Source of the DNA: Macquaria australasica
Taxonomy: Eukaryota; Chordata; Actinopteri; Centrarchiformes; Percichthyidae
Reading direction: 5' to 3'
DNA length: 64,000 nt
Assembly: GCA_005408345.1 (NCBI GenBank)
Contig: SEMN01000001.1
Location: 1,364,001 to 1,428,000 of the forward strand
Position numbers and translations under genes: made by a program. A model generated the notes under the pieces. It was not told the origin of the DNA. It saw nothing but the letters and a program-made list of their open reading frames with translations, and did no database searches. Of the stretch, positions 11,568 through 24,527 are shown piece after piece. Numbering within the stretch: position 1 is the first letter of the stretch; each line of letters opens with the position of its first letter.

Positions 11568-14500
11568 ATGGCAGGGACTTTGGGGCTGTTTGCGAGTTGT
11601 TTGTTGTTTCTTCTCTCCTCCGGCGCGGAGGGGAAGCGCAGCAGGGAGAGAGTTTACTATGTGGGGATCATTGAGGACTCGTGGGATTATGCACCCAGTG
11701 GAAAAAACCTGCTAAACGGGAAAGACGTCGCAAATGATGAGTGAGTGAGTGAAATCAAATCAAATCAAATTAAAAAAAAATGAAGATCTAAACCTAAAGA
11801 TCTCCATCTTTCTAATCGATCTTAGTACAGAGATTGCAAAAACGTTTAAGGTCAAAAGTTCTACCGTATGTCATCCTGCCAGGATGTGACAGTGTCTAGA
11901 CCTCTGAAGGCATGTGTTGTGTGTGCTTTGCTGGCAGTCTGGCAGATCCACAGGAAAGATGACAGTACTTGAGTGACTAACAGTGAATGACTGTCTTCTT
12001 TCATGAGATTAGAGGCTTCCTTTGCGTTACACTGACCAAAATAAATCCAGGAAACACAGACAGCTGCCCCTCATATAAACGCGAGAAGAGCTTGCATCAC
12101 AACACCAATGCTGTGATAATACACAGATGTAAAGTCGCTGCGCTTTAAGAATAAACAGAAAGATGTAAAAAGGTGCAATGAGAATATCCAAGCCTGGGAG
12201 GATTTTCTGAATGCTTACCAATTGTGACTATGACGCTTTAATTTATTTTGCCGTTAGACGGATAGTCGAGCCCACAAATAACTGGCAACGGTGTCCCTCT
12301 GGGCTGTGTATCAAGTATAGTCAGCGATGTCATTATTGCTCAGTGCTCAGGTAGCTGATTAGAGGTGATCTCTGAATTAATGGCGTACCTGACAACTTTT
12401 ATTTGACTCTCATTGTTATTAAAGAAAAGCCCAAGTTGAAATAAAAGCCCATTATCATATGAAGGCATATAATGGATATAATTAAGATATATTTTCCAAA
12501 GTTGGTGGGCTATGATTGTGCCACATCTCTTCAGGTAAGAGAGCTGAATAACTTTGAAGCATAACACAACTGTTTGCATCCTTGCATAATGCTAGAGTTT
12601 CCAGACTTAGCCAGCCAGCTGAGCTTACCCAACACTCAGTGACCAATACCAAATACACACAGGCGCAGCCATGTTCACACAGCATTGGTGGTACTCAAAC
12701 CAAGCTATTTTAGCATACATTAAACAATAATTCTTCTCCAGATGTTGTCTATTTGTTCTTCTCATTTTATTGATTATTGAATCTATAGGCAGATCATATC
12801 TGCTAATGATACTTCCTCCAGTTGGTGGCTCTCATACATGACCTTTCAATTAAAAAAATATATATATCAAATTAATATTTACTTTAACTGGGATGCAGTT
12901 GCATGGCATTTCAATAACATAGGTACATAGATTGCCAAATAGAGATGATTTTCTCAAATCTCATCAATACTTAAATGAACACGCTTACATAATCGCTGAA
13001 AAAAGGCTTGTGTAGCATCCAATGTGCCCTACTTGAAGTCCTGTTTAACGGAGATGAATTAGTGAGAGGATGAGGAACATTAGCACTAAATTTCTCTGAC
13101 CAGGTGCTCAGTGAAAGCCCCTTTATCAGACTGTCAGCAAAGTTCAAGTGAATCCAGTTGTGGACCTAGTAAATGTAATGCTTTACGTCCTCCCTGTTGC
13201 TTTGGTTATGAGCTGGATACAGGAAAACTGTGTTTGCCACAGCTCCAGTAACAGGCTATTAGCCCACAGAACATGTAATCACAATAGTGACAAGTCTAAT
13301 AGAGAGCTGCAACCAGATGCAATTTGTTCTGCGGCATTACGTCTACAGTTAAGCGATTCATGTCCTAGTTCATGTACGTTTTAAAATGAAATTTAGTCTG
13401 CTATTGACAGTGAAGTTAAATAATCTCAAAAACAAATCATAGCTGTTTGTGAGTGCGCTGCAGCGGCATATTTGCACTTTGCTACTTTTTATACTGGTAA
13501 TTCTTCCTCTATTTTTTGCATTAATTGCATACAGTTGCATAGTTGGTTACAGTCATCTTGACAATAATTAGGCAGTTGCACGGTTGTCATGGTGATGTCA
13601 TGGCATAGTCTGGATGCTGTGTTTCTCCTACTTGTATTTATAGACTTGCTCACAAGTATCTTTATTATATTGCTGTGATTTTTTTTAACTTATATTTTAC
13701 TATTTGTGCCTTAACATTCCTTATATGATAGGGAGATGAAAACTGCTTGCCCTTGTGCAATCCCAAATGGTATAATATGACAATAACCTGACCTTGACCT
13801 TAAGAAACCCAACAAAACAGGATTAATAGCTCTTTCTCTTCTCCCTCCTACACACTCTGTAGCCACTGCTCTGTCTGTATCTCTCAATCTTTTTGTCTTC
13901 TTTCCACTTCCGTCTCAGGCATGCATCTGTATTCCTGGAAAGAGGACCGCACCGTATTGGCAATGTTTATAAGAAGGCCATGTTCAGACAGTATACAGAT
14001 GCTACTTACAGCCATCTGGCCCCCCGGCCTCCCTGGTTGGGCTTCCTGGGGCCCATACTGCGAGCTGAGGTTGATGAAGTCATTCTGGTCCACCTGAAGA
14101 ACTTTGCAACCAGGAACTACTCTATGCATCCCCACGGAGTTTTCTATGAGAAGAATACAGAGGGTAGTGTTACATAATACATACCATATACGTGCACCTA
14201 GAAACACACTTACTGCATTCACACACAGAAATACATGTGCAAAATCAATTAGATATCCCTAAGAAGAAGGGGCACCTGTTCATAGAAAATTATTCCTAGT
14301 AGTTGCTTTAAGAATTATAATAAGCATGATAATAAGTACCATAATTCCTCAGATGGAAAAGTGCTAAGTGGACTGCAAATATTTTTTTTTTAAAAAGCAT
14401 GCTGAATGATATACTAAATGTATTTTCTTCTAAAATGAATAGCAGTTTGTGCACTAATGTGTTAAAAAAAACAAGATATTAGGTTTCAGCAATGATAGCA

Positions 14501-17500
14501 ATGGAGAAATCCCTACAGATATCTGAGGAGGTAAATCTGACTCTTCACAAAGGTGCAGATTCATTCAACAAGTGACACGTTCTGCTAAATCAAATTCTTG
14601 TAAGTGAGTATTATGGCCAGGCCATGGCTTATTTATTCTGGGAAAAATATATTATTGTTTTTGTTATATATAATATGATGCCTTACAGGAAACATTGTTT
14701 GACAGAGATTTGACCTTGTCTGAAAATAAGATACATTATTGAGTCAAATGGATATTCTTCTTTGTGATTTTTTTACCCAAAAGCTTTGTGTAATGCTAGT
14801 CTGTATGGCTAGTATGGCATCTTGGCATATTTTGCTCCTCTGTCTCAGTGCCAGGCTGTCTCTGATAACAAAATACTGGCAAGGCTGTAAGGAAAAAGGA
14901 CAAAAAAGTGTAATTCAGACTGAAAGAGTCCAGTTTGGCTTGGGTGAGTGTACAATAAGTGACACAGCACAATTTCAATCTTCCTGCAGATACGTCTCCT
15001 AAGTATTCTGAACTTTGCAGCTCTTTGTTATGGAACAAGCCCCCATCCCCCACTCATCTGGGGAGACGCATTCTGTCTCAGGAATTTCAAGAGACGTACT
15101 GGGAACTGAAACTGAAACAAAAATTTTGTTTCCCCCCCCAAAACAGATGATGGCTGATGTCCTGCTTTATTTTTACATTTACACCAATCTGTCTATGAGT
15201 CAGATAGAACATTTTTGTTAAGTGACCAACTAGTTTTTATAAACAGCACCTTGGGCAGGAAGGGAGAGAGATGTGGGGGTAGAGGAGGAGGAGGAAGAGA
15301 TGTGGGGGTAGAGGAGGAGGAGGGAGAGGAAGGGGGCAGTGGTGTCAACTCATCAAGACAGATAAAATCAGCTAATTCTAACGAGTACACATTGGTACAG
15401 AGGTCAGTGTATCCGTGCTGTCTGTCACTAAGAATGAGGTCATTTATGTTTTTATAGATCCCACACACCTACATATGTGGAGAGATAAGACCCATAGAGG
15501 AAACGGATATGATTTGGGAAACCTCCCTTGAAGAATGTGATTATTAAACCTATTTGCAGTTGATGAATCAATTCATACATAATATTTTCTAAATCACTCT
15601 ACAGCACTCAGTTTCCACTTTTAAACAGTTAAGTCTTGTTAAGACCATGTCATTGTTTTGTACTGACATGAAGTGAAAGCATGCAGGCTCCTCTCTAAAC
15701 TTCAGCAGGATCTCAGCATAAATATCTTGTATTTGTCTTCCAGGGGCGCTCTATCCAGATGGGACATCAGACAGGTTGAAGATGGACGACTCTGTTCCTC
15801 CGGGAGGCAGCTACACCTACCGCTGGGAGGTCAGACCAGAATTTGCCCCCACAGATGACGATGCCAACTGCCTGACCTGGGTCTACCACTCTCACGTGGA
15901 TGCCCCCAAGGACGTCGCCTCAGGACTTATTGGGGCTCTGCTCACCTGCAAGAAAGGTACGACGATATGTCACTTACGTGCTATTTAACCTTATTGATTT
16001 TACATCAGAAGAAATGTTTCTCATAATTTGTCTGCATATTGCCTGTTGGGTTACTCTCTGTATGCATTATTTGTATGCTAAATCAAGTAAAATCAAATTA
16101 ATTTATATATCTCTTGATTATAGTAACAGTCACTAGTGGCTTCTCCACACCCATTTTAAAAAAGTAAATTACACCAACACTCCATAGCCTTAAGCATGAA
16201 GTGACAACAATGAAAAACTCAGAGAGAAACAAAGAGAAACAAATATGGTGGGAAACCACAGGGAGAATTACACAGATTTACTCCTCTTTCCAGCCTATTA
16301 TGCACCCAATGAATGCTGAGATGGTGGGAAAACAAAGATTCAGTCCTGCATGTTTCTCTATGTCTCATCTCTCTCTATGAGCACAGGAATCTTGAAGGAG
16401 ACTAATGATCCAGACCAGAATCAGACAAAGCCAGATTCAGCCCGAAATGATGTGGACCAGGATGTCTTCCTGATGTTCAACGTGGTGGATGAAAACCTGA
16501 GTTGGTACCTGGAGGACAACATTCAGAACTGCTCTGATCCAGATGGAGTTGACCAGAGTGACCCAGACTTTGAGGAGTCAAACCTGATGCACGGTGAGAG
16601 ATGAATGTTTGTTTTAAGTCTTTTTTTACTAGTTTTTCACAAAATCTAAAGATACTCATCTCGTTTTTCTTCCTTTCCCACCTCCCCTGCATCCTCTTGC
16701 CCCTACATTCTTTAATTTCCTATTTTGTGAGTTACTAGTGACTTCAAATTACTAATTCCTTAAACAAAGTGTATTAAAGAAGGTTTAAAGGGTAAATGTG
16801 TTCTTTTTGTCTTTCCTCCAACCTCTGTCTGTGTTTTTCTCTGTGTGACAGCTATTAGTGGGTACATGTTTGGTAACCTGCCCGGAATCCAGTTATGCCA
16901 GCACCGTGCAGTAGCCTGGCATTTGTTTGGCATGGGTAACGAGGTGGACATTCATTCTGCCTTTTTCTACGGGAACACACTGCTGGACCGTGGCCACCGC
17001 ACCGACGTCCTCAGCCTGTTCCCAGCCACGTTTGCTACAGCTCAGATGGTCCCGAAAGCACAAGGAAAGTGGCTGCTGACCTGTCAGGTTAATGACCACT
17101 TGCAGGGTAGGGCACCTGACCTTTAACCTCTGTGTCACCTTTGACCTCTCTGCTCTGAGATTTTACTGGTTGTGCAGAGTTGCTGACAGGGGAGAATGCA
17201 TTTTTGTCAAAGCAAGGTGTTATTAGAGCTTGTAGTTTTGCTCTTAACACGCCAGGACTTGTATTTTAAAGCTGTCCAAAGTCCAGTGAACATAAAACTG
17301 AATGAGCCATACTTGCTCAACATATTATGAATAATGCTGACACATCTGAAATGCATTTCATTTGTATCATACCAGGCTTTCCATAATGGCCTATTCAGAT
17401 TTTGTGGCTTTAAAGAAATAAATATATTTACTATACAAATCACACCTTTCACCGTTTCTGTGTCCTCTCAGGCTCTGGAAGTGAATTGTCATGCTAAAGG

Positions 17501-20500
17501 AAAAGATAAGAAAGTTTAGAAAGTGTTAACTGAACCCTGGAATATTTTCACGGCAAGGTTTTATTTTGTACATGTGAATTATGGTCTGTGCAATGTTTGT
17601 GTTTGTGTCTATTCCAGCTGGGATGGAGGCCTTTTATGAAGTGAAGTCCTGTGACAGTGAGGCCAACTCCACAGTGATGCACGGTGTTGTGAGGAATTAC
17701 TACCTGGCGGCAGAGAAAGTCCTGTGGAGCTATGCTCCCTCGGGAAAGGATCTGATTAATAATGTATCCCTTACTGAGGTCGACAGGTGGGTAGACACCT
17801 TATTAAGTTATGACTATGCTGCTGCATCCAATCTAATATATGGTAATAGCGAGGGTCACTGCAAAATTAAAGATCAGTCATTATTTAGCCCAATGTAATT
17901 CAAAACTCTACTGAAGTTTGTACCACTGTCTCTCAACTTTGTAGGTTATCAGGGGTCATGTCATTTATCTTGTTTTATTGCCTAATTTCGTCCGTTCATC
18001 ACAGTCTGTCTGCCCAAAAGAGTGGTTGAAATTTTGACTGCTTATGTCTATCTGTTTTTGTCCAAATTTAGCCAATGAAGAAATAATTTTTACTCCATAT
18101 AGTTGTTGCCAAACATGTACAGTTTTATAGAACCTCAAGTTTACAATATGGGACTATCCTTTAAGTAACACCTAGGATCCTTAAATGTGCATCTTTTTAA
18201 CAAACTGAAAACCAGTTATGTAATGCAACTGGAACAAGTGTAAAACCATTAGATATCCAACAAATGTCACCAACCACCTAAAACAAAATAAGGCCTGTGT
18301 TTTATAGCCAGGCTGCTGCATCGTCCAAAAGTCTATTATGTATCCGATGGACATTTTTTTTGCATTTAGAAAGTACAACCTCAGTCGTTTTGGAGAAGGA
18401 AGAATGGGAGCTAACTAACTCTGTAGATAATCATTATTTCATCAAGGGGTGAACTATCCCTTTAAGGCAAGTTGCCAAAGCAAGTTGCCTGTCTGTGTGT
18501 ATGGCCTCTGAACAGGGCTGGTTGTGTGTGAGCTGGTCATTCCTGTGGTGAGGCAGCTTTCTTGTGTCTAGAATAAACAGTGTGGATAGTGATGCAGTGA
18601 CTCAGTTGCTATTGTTTCTTTGTTATTATTCCCTGACCTGACAGAGTGAAACCCCTGGACAGCTGTTTGCTCTGTTTTATTTATCTATACTATGGAAAGC
18701 CTCACCGCTGCTTCACCCAGGCCACATATTTATTGCAACCCAAGTCACTCCTTATCTGCCCCTCCTAACTTACAGTATATTCATGTCCTTCCTCCCACAC
18801 CCTTTCCTCTTATAGTGAATCAGAGATATATTTTGGCAGAGGCAGTGGAAGGATCGGAGATCGTTACTTCAAAGTCATATTCAAAGAATACACAGACAAT
18901 ACCTTCTCAACAATAAAACCACAAACACCTGATTCTCAACACTTAGGACTCTTAGGTAAGCCTCCCTTTTTTGCCAAGTTCCTGATTTGCTAGAAATCAC
19001 ATAATCCCTCTTTTGTGTCTTATTTACTGGAACGCTGCTGTCTTGTCTCTGAACGCCTCTCGTCTGGTCACAATGTTCTTCTGCATTTCAGGTCCAGTCC
19101 TGAGGGCAGAAGAAGGAGACACTCTCAGAGTGACATTCATGAACAGAGCTGATAGAAACTACAGCATCCAGCCTCATGGCCTGCACTATGACAAACACTT
19201 CCAGGGAAGCAGCTATGAGGACGGTGAGGACTCAGTTGCACAGCCAAGAAAAACTTCAGTAGCTATGACATCTTTTAATTGTTCGATTTCAGGACTCAAG
19301 CTGATAATAAGGGGAGAGGATTCTAAGCTGTATTATATAAATAGAAGTTGTAGCCAATGGTTAACAATTCAGATTGACAGAGGCATACATTTGCATGAAT
19401 TTCCTCTGGTGTTGGCTAGACTAATGAATTAATTTCCTTTGAGCAAAGACCCAAAGTGCAACATTTCCTTTTCTGTATGAATTCATGCTGAAAGGTTTAG
19501 CATCAAGGGATGAAAATATCACACCTTAAAAAAAGTAAAAAATAAAAGTCATGCGCCAACTGTGTTGCAATAGAATGAGTTTTAATTTCAGAATACGTAA
19601 AATTAAAAAAGACAAAACAGTTTTCAGGCTCATTTTACAGGCATAGGCCGCAAAAGCCTATTTGTAAACACCAAGTGGCTCGTTCATTTAAAGATGCCTA
19701 AAACGTACATTGGAATATTGATACAGCTGATATTGTTATTAGGTAATTAAATTAAATAATTTATATCAGTAGCACTGAAAGAGTCAAGCAACATGATAGA
19801 ATCTATTTTCAAAGTAGCATTACCACACAAAGGTTCCAAATATAAGTTTCATAATTTCTTGATTCGTCATGTAACCACATTCATCACCTTAAACGAACTG
19901 AAGCAGTAGAAAAAGGCCCACACTTTATGCTCACTGAAAGAGACAAACCCTGGACCTAAACAAAGTGATAAGAGAATATCACAATCCCTTTGACTGTTGA
20001 CTGTGCAGATGAGCAGATGACTGAAGCGACAACAGATCTGATTATTTTAGTTCTTTGTGTGCAATACCGTAGGTGTCGACAAGCCAGGCTCCCACGTTGG
20101 TCCAGGCAAGAACTTCACCTACATCTGGCAGGTGCTAGAAGGTCCATCTTCATCTGATTCCCCCTGCATCCCCTACCTATACTACTCTGCCACTGATCCC
20201 GTCATGGACACCTACTCTGGATTAGTGGGACCTCTGCTCGTGTGCAAGAATGGAGCGCTGGGGGAGAACGGGACCCAGGTGCTGCTTTATTATCCATTCA
20301 CACACACTCTCTCACACAGAGACACACAGGAAAGTCTCACATTTTAGAAGCTTTAACCAGTAAATGTTTGTTTTTCCAGAGGATTAATTGAATAATTGTC
20401 TCAACACTATTGCGATTAGATTTGATTTGATTAAATTAAACTTTAATGATCTTTGTTGGTAAATTTGGCCGTTGCAGATATGATAGCTAAGAAGAGAATA

Positions 20501-21230
20501 CACTATGCTGAAGATAGTATAACATATATAACACTTTACATCTTTGATAGGCAGGCAAATACATTTGCATGTTCAAAGGCGGTGCAAGAGTTTAAACCAA
20601 TGTAATAAATTTTTTGTTTTTATGCTGTTAACTGCAGCTGCAACCCCTACACGTCCTTACTGTTAATGTGTGTGCATTGTTTAACAGAAGGATGTGGATA
20701 AGGAGTTTTTCCTTCTGTTTTCTGTCATGGATGAAAACATGAGCTGGTATTTGGAGGAGAATATCAAGATGTTTGGCAGCAGCGAGACAAATCCAGAAGA
20801 CGAGGACTTCCACGAGAGCAATAAGATGCATGGTAATCAGTGTGTAGTTTTACCTCACTGTCTGTATTTAAATATTATTTGATTAATTCTGATTGTAGCT
20901 CACATACCATTTGAACATGTGTTTGAGTGCCATTTCTGGTATTTCTTTAGTGTATTCTTACTAGTCTCAGTATTTTTCTGTTTAAATCTTCCCTTTCAAT
21001 TCAGCTGTAAACGGACTCGTGTACGGGAACCTTCTCGGACTGGAGATGTGTGCTGAGGACAAAGTTATGTGGTACACCTTTGGGATAGGTACAGAGGTGG
21101 ACATCCATGGTGTTTATTTCGAGGGGAACACCTTCAAGAAGCAGAGCACAACGCGTGACACTGTCAGCCTGTTTCCTCACACCACTGCTACTGCAACCAT
21201 GCAGCCAAACATTCCTGGTTGGTCATGTTA

Positions 21231-21262
<32 letters not shown>

Positions 21263-24200
21263 AGCACACAGTGCTGACACTCAAAAAACACATCCCCTTT
21301 CTCTCACTTGCATTGTCAGAGTTCATCCATACTTCAGGCTTTCTTTGCCAGGCAGATTTGGTCTTTACAAACATGCTTAGATAACCTTGAGTGAATGTTT
21401 TCCTGTGACGTGTACACTACTCCCAACACTTGACAACAGGAAACATCAATAACTACAATGCAAACAGGAAATGTCAGAACTATCTGTAGTATTTATATAA
21501 TTTACAGTATCCTGAGATGTGTTTGAGGGCTTCATCCCAGCCCAATTAGAGGGAAATTCCACAATAAATGCTGATTTGCAAATCTAGACTACTTTATAAG
21601 GTTAAACCCTGTGTTTTCTTGAACTGAAGAAAAATAGTTACACAAAGTCACTGACATCAGATTTTAGAGGTAGTCATGTTAGAGAAAAAATTGTAAATTC
21701 AGTTTAATATAACAGCGTAACGTGTGGCATAAACGATATATCTGATATATCAGCTGTTTGGGTTGGTCAAACTTCCATTTTACATTTGAATGTCACAACC
21801 TCAAACACAAATACAGATACAACTTTTACGTGTGTCATTAAGATACTGCATGGTTATTTCTTTTGGATTCCCTGAAGTCCAAAGATCATCAGAGGAAAAG
21901 TGGTAAGCTATATATAGAATGTTAAAGTCATCTTTAAAAAAATCCCTCCGAACAGGTTTTAAGACAGAAAAATAGCCGTTTCAGGCTAACCCAACATGCA
22001 GACATTTGCAACGCACTGCAAACCTACAAGCCAGTGCAACAAAGAAAAAAAAATGGGAACTGGGTTTATTTTCCAGCTAAACTTTAAACTTTTTTTTTCA
22101 AAGCCAAAGCGACTTACAATATGTGCATTCACACTCAGGAACAAGGAACAGGAACAAGAGCTAGATGTCATCAGAAATTGGAAGTGCAACCCTCCCAGAT
22201 AAACCACTAATGTGTGTTCAGAGAGGTACAGTTACAAATGCTTTGGGGTTTTTTTTTTTAACTGCTGTGTGTTTCACCTGCAAAAGTCTGCACCGAGGGT
22301 AAAGCCACAAAGATATCCTTTCATGTGTCCAAATCCTTGACCTCTTTTCATTCTCCTGACAGGTGTGTACGAGGTGAGCTGCAGAGTAACAGACCACTAC
22401 TCAGCTGGCATGAGGCAGCAGTACAGAGTGAACCTTTGCCCGAAACACAAACAAGTGACGCACACACACACAGAGCCAACCAAGATTGTGCAGTATTTTA
22501 TTAGTGCTGAAGAAATAGAATGGGACTACTCACCTGAGAGAGACTGGGAGCTGGAGAAACACCACGCCACATTAGAGGACAGGTGTGTGAGTAAGATAAT
22601 TGCAGGATGATGTATTTCAGCATCGTAGCCGGAACCTGTGATTAGCGGCATAACTTATTACTGTTGGTTAATGGAAGCAAATTGGTACATGTCTCCCAGT
22701 CCAGGCAATATATTTTTGGAGAAAGGGGAAAACAGAATTGGATCACGCTATAAGAAGGTGGTCTATAGAGAATACACAGATGACACCTTCAGTGTTCAGA
22801 AGAAACGGCAGCCCAGCCAACAGCACTTGGAAATTATTGGTAAGCTTAGCTGCTCAGCGTTTTATTTTGTTGCTTTTTTTGTTTTGTTTTTTTACTAAGA
22901 AAAGACTGAAGAAGACATGGGCTTTCTTTTCCCCTGTAGGTCCAATAATCAAAGCAGAGGTAGGAGAGCAGATCGTGATCACATTCAAGAACAAAGCCAG
23001 CCGGCCATACGCGATAAGCGCACATGGAGTTAGGGCCAGCGGTTCACACATTCCTGTCAATCCTGGTGAGAGTTAAATTTGAAAAAATAAATAAAATGCA
23101 TGCTTTTGCTGGTGTGTTCTAACAAAAGGATCAAGCTACAAAACACTAAAGCAGTGGGATTGATATGTTTTATGTTCTCTTGCCTTCAGGCTACATAATC
23201 GAGTTGACCTGGGATGTTCCTCAAAGCTCTGGTCCAGGGGTCTCAGATCCTAACTGCATCTCTTACGTCTACTTCTCCACTGTTGATTTCGTTAGGGTAC
23301 ATATTCCCTGTATACAGTAACACTCACATGGAAGCACATAATTCACAGTGCTGCTGTAAAGAAAGAACTTGCATGTTTAGGTAGGAGAACTGAAGTATTA
23401 TATGTTTGTGACAGAGCGGGTTCATTTGTTTATGTTCAGGATCTGTTCAGTGGTCTCCTGGGGCCTCTGGTGATATGCAGGCCCGGTACTCTGCAGCACG
23501 GTGAGGGACCCGACAGAGAGAGGAGTGACGTGGAGAAGGAGTTTGCTCTGCTCTTTATGGTGCATGATGAAAACCAGTCCTGGTACTTGAACGACAACAT
23601 CAGAACATACCTCGGCGTCGACCCTGATACCTTCATACCAGACGAAGGCTTTCACGAGAGTAACCTGATGCACGGTAAGAGATAAGAAGGGGGGGCACGG
23701 AGAGTAAAACTGTCTTATCCATGAAAAGCATTAGGATGGAATTGAACATAAAAAAGGAAGATAGAAACACGTGGGCAAGAATTGATAATAAAACTATTGA
23801 TGCTTTTATACTTATAAAACTTTTATATTTATACTTATACTTTTTTTGTCCACAAGGGGACATTTATCTTGCAGCCAGGTGAAAATACAGAACACACACA
23901 GATATATAAAACATACTAAAACACATATAATTAAAAAATGTAAAACAAATGCTTTCTGTTACACTTGTGTCTGCGCGTCTCTGTCTGATTCTGTGTGTGA
24001 TGGCGTGAGTGTGTGGTAATCTCTGTGTCCATTGAAGGGATCAATGGTAAGATGTACGGTAATCTCCATGGGCTGGTGATGATGCAGGGCCAGAAAGTTG
24101 ACTGGTATCTACTGGGCATGGGCAACAAATTGGACATGCACACCGCTCACTTCCACGCTGAAACGTTCACCTACAAGGTAATCCTCACTACCACAACTAG

Positions 24201-24484
24201 AGCTCATTATTATTCAGAATTAAAACAGTACCAGGCAAATTATTTATATACAGATAATACAGGTCTTATCAGAAAGTGGTGTTGCAACACAGAAAAAACC
24301 CCATCCTTCCATATTCACTCAGTGTAGAACTGGTCTGTTTGAATTAAATCAAATAATGAAGTTCTGATATCGGGTGTGGTCTTCCTTAAAAATTCTCTGT
24401 GACCACACAGGATGTTTCTTGGCTCAGTTTATTTACTAAGTGCTTATTTCCTCTTCTTTGTTCTATTCTGTTGTTCTGCATGTG

Positions 24485-24527
<43 letters not shown>

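Noticed and set aside
18090..18470. Possible inverted-repeat element in hephl1 intron 6
   Set aside because: ACTATCC(C)TTTAAG occurs at both ends but in the same orientation, so it is not a terminal inverted repeat; it may be fragments of two old repeats.
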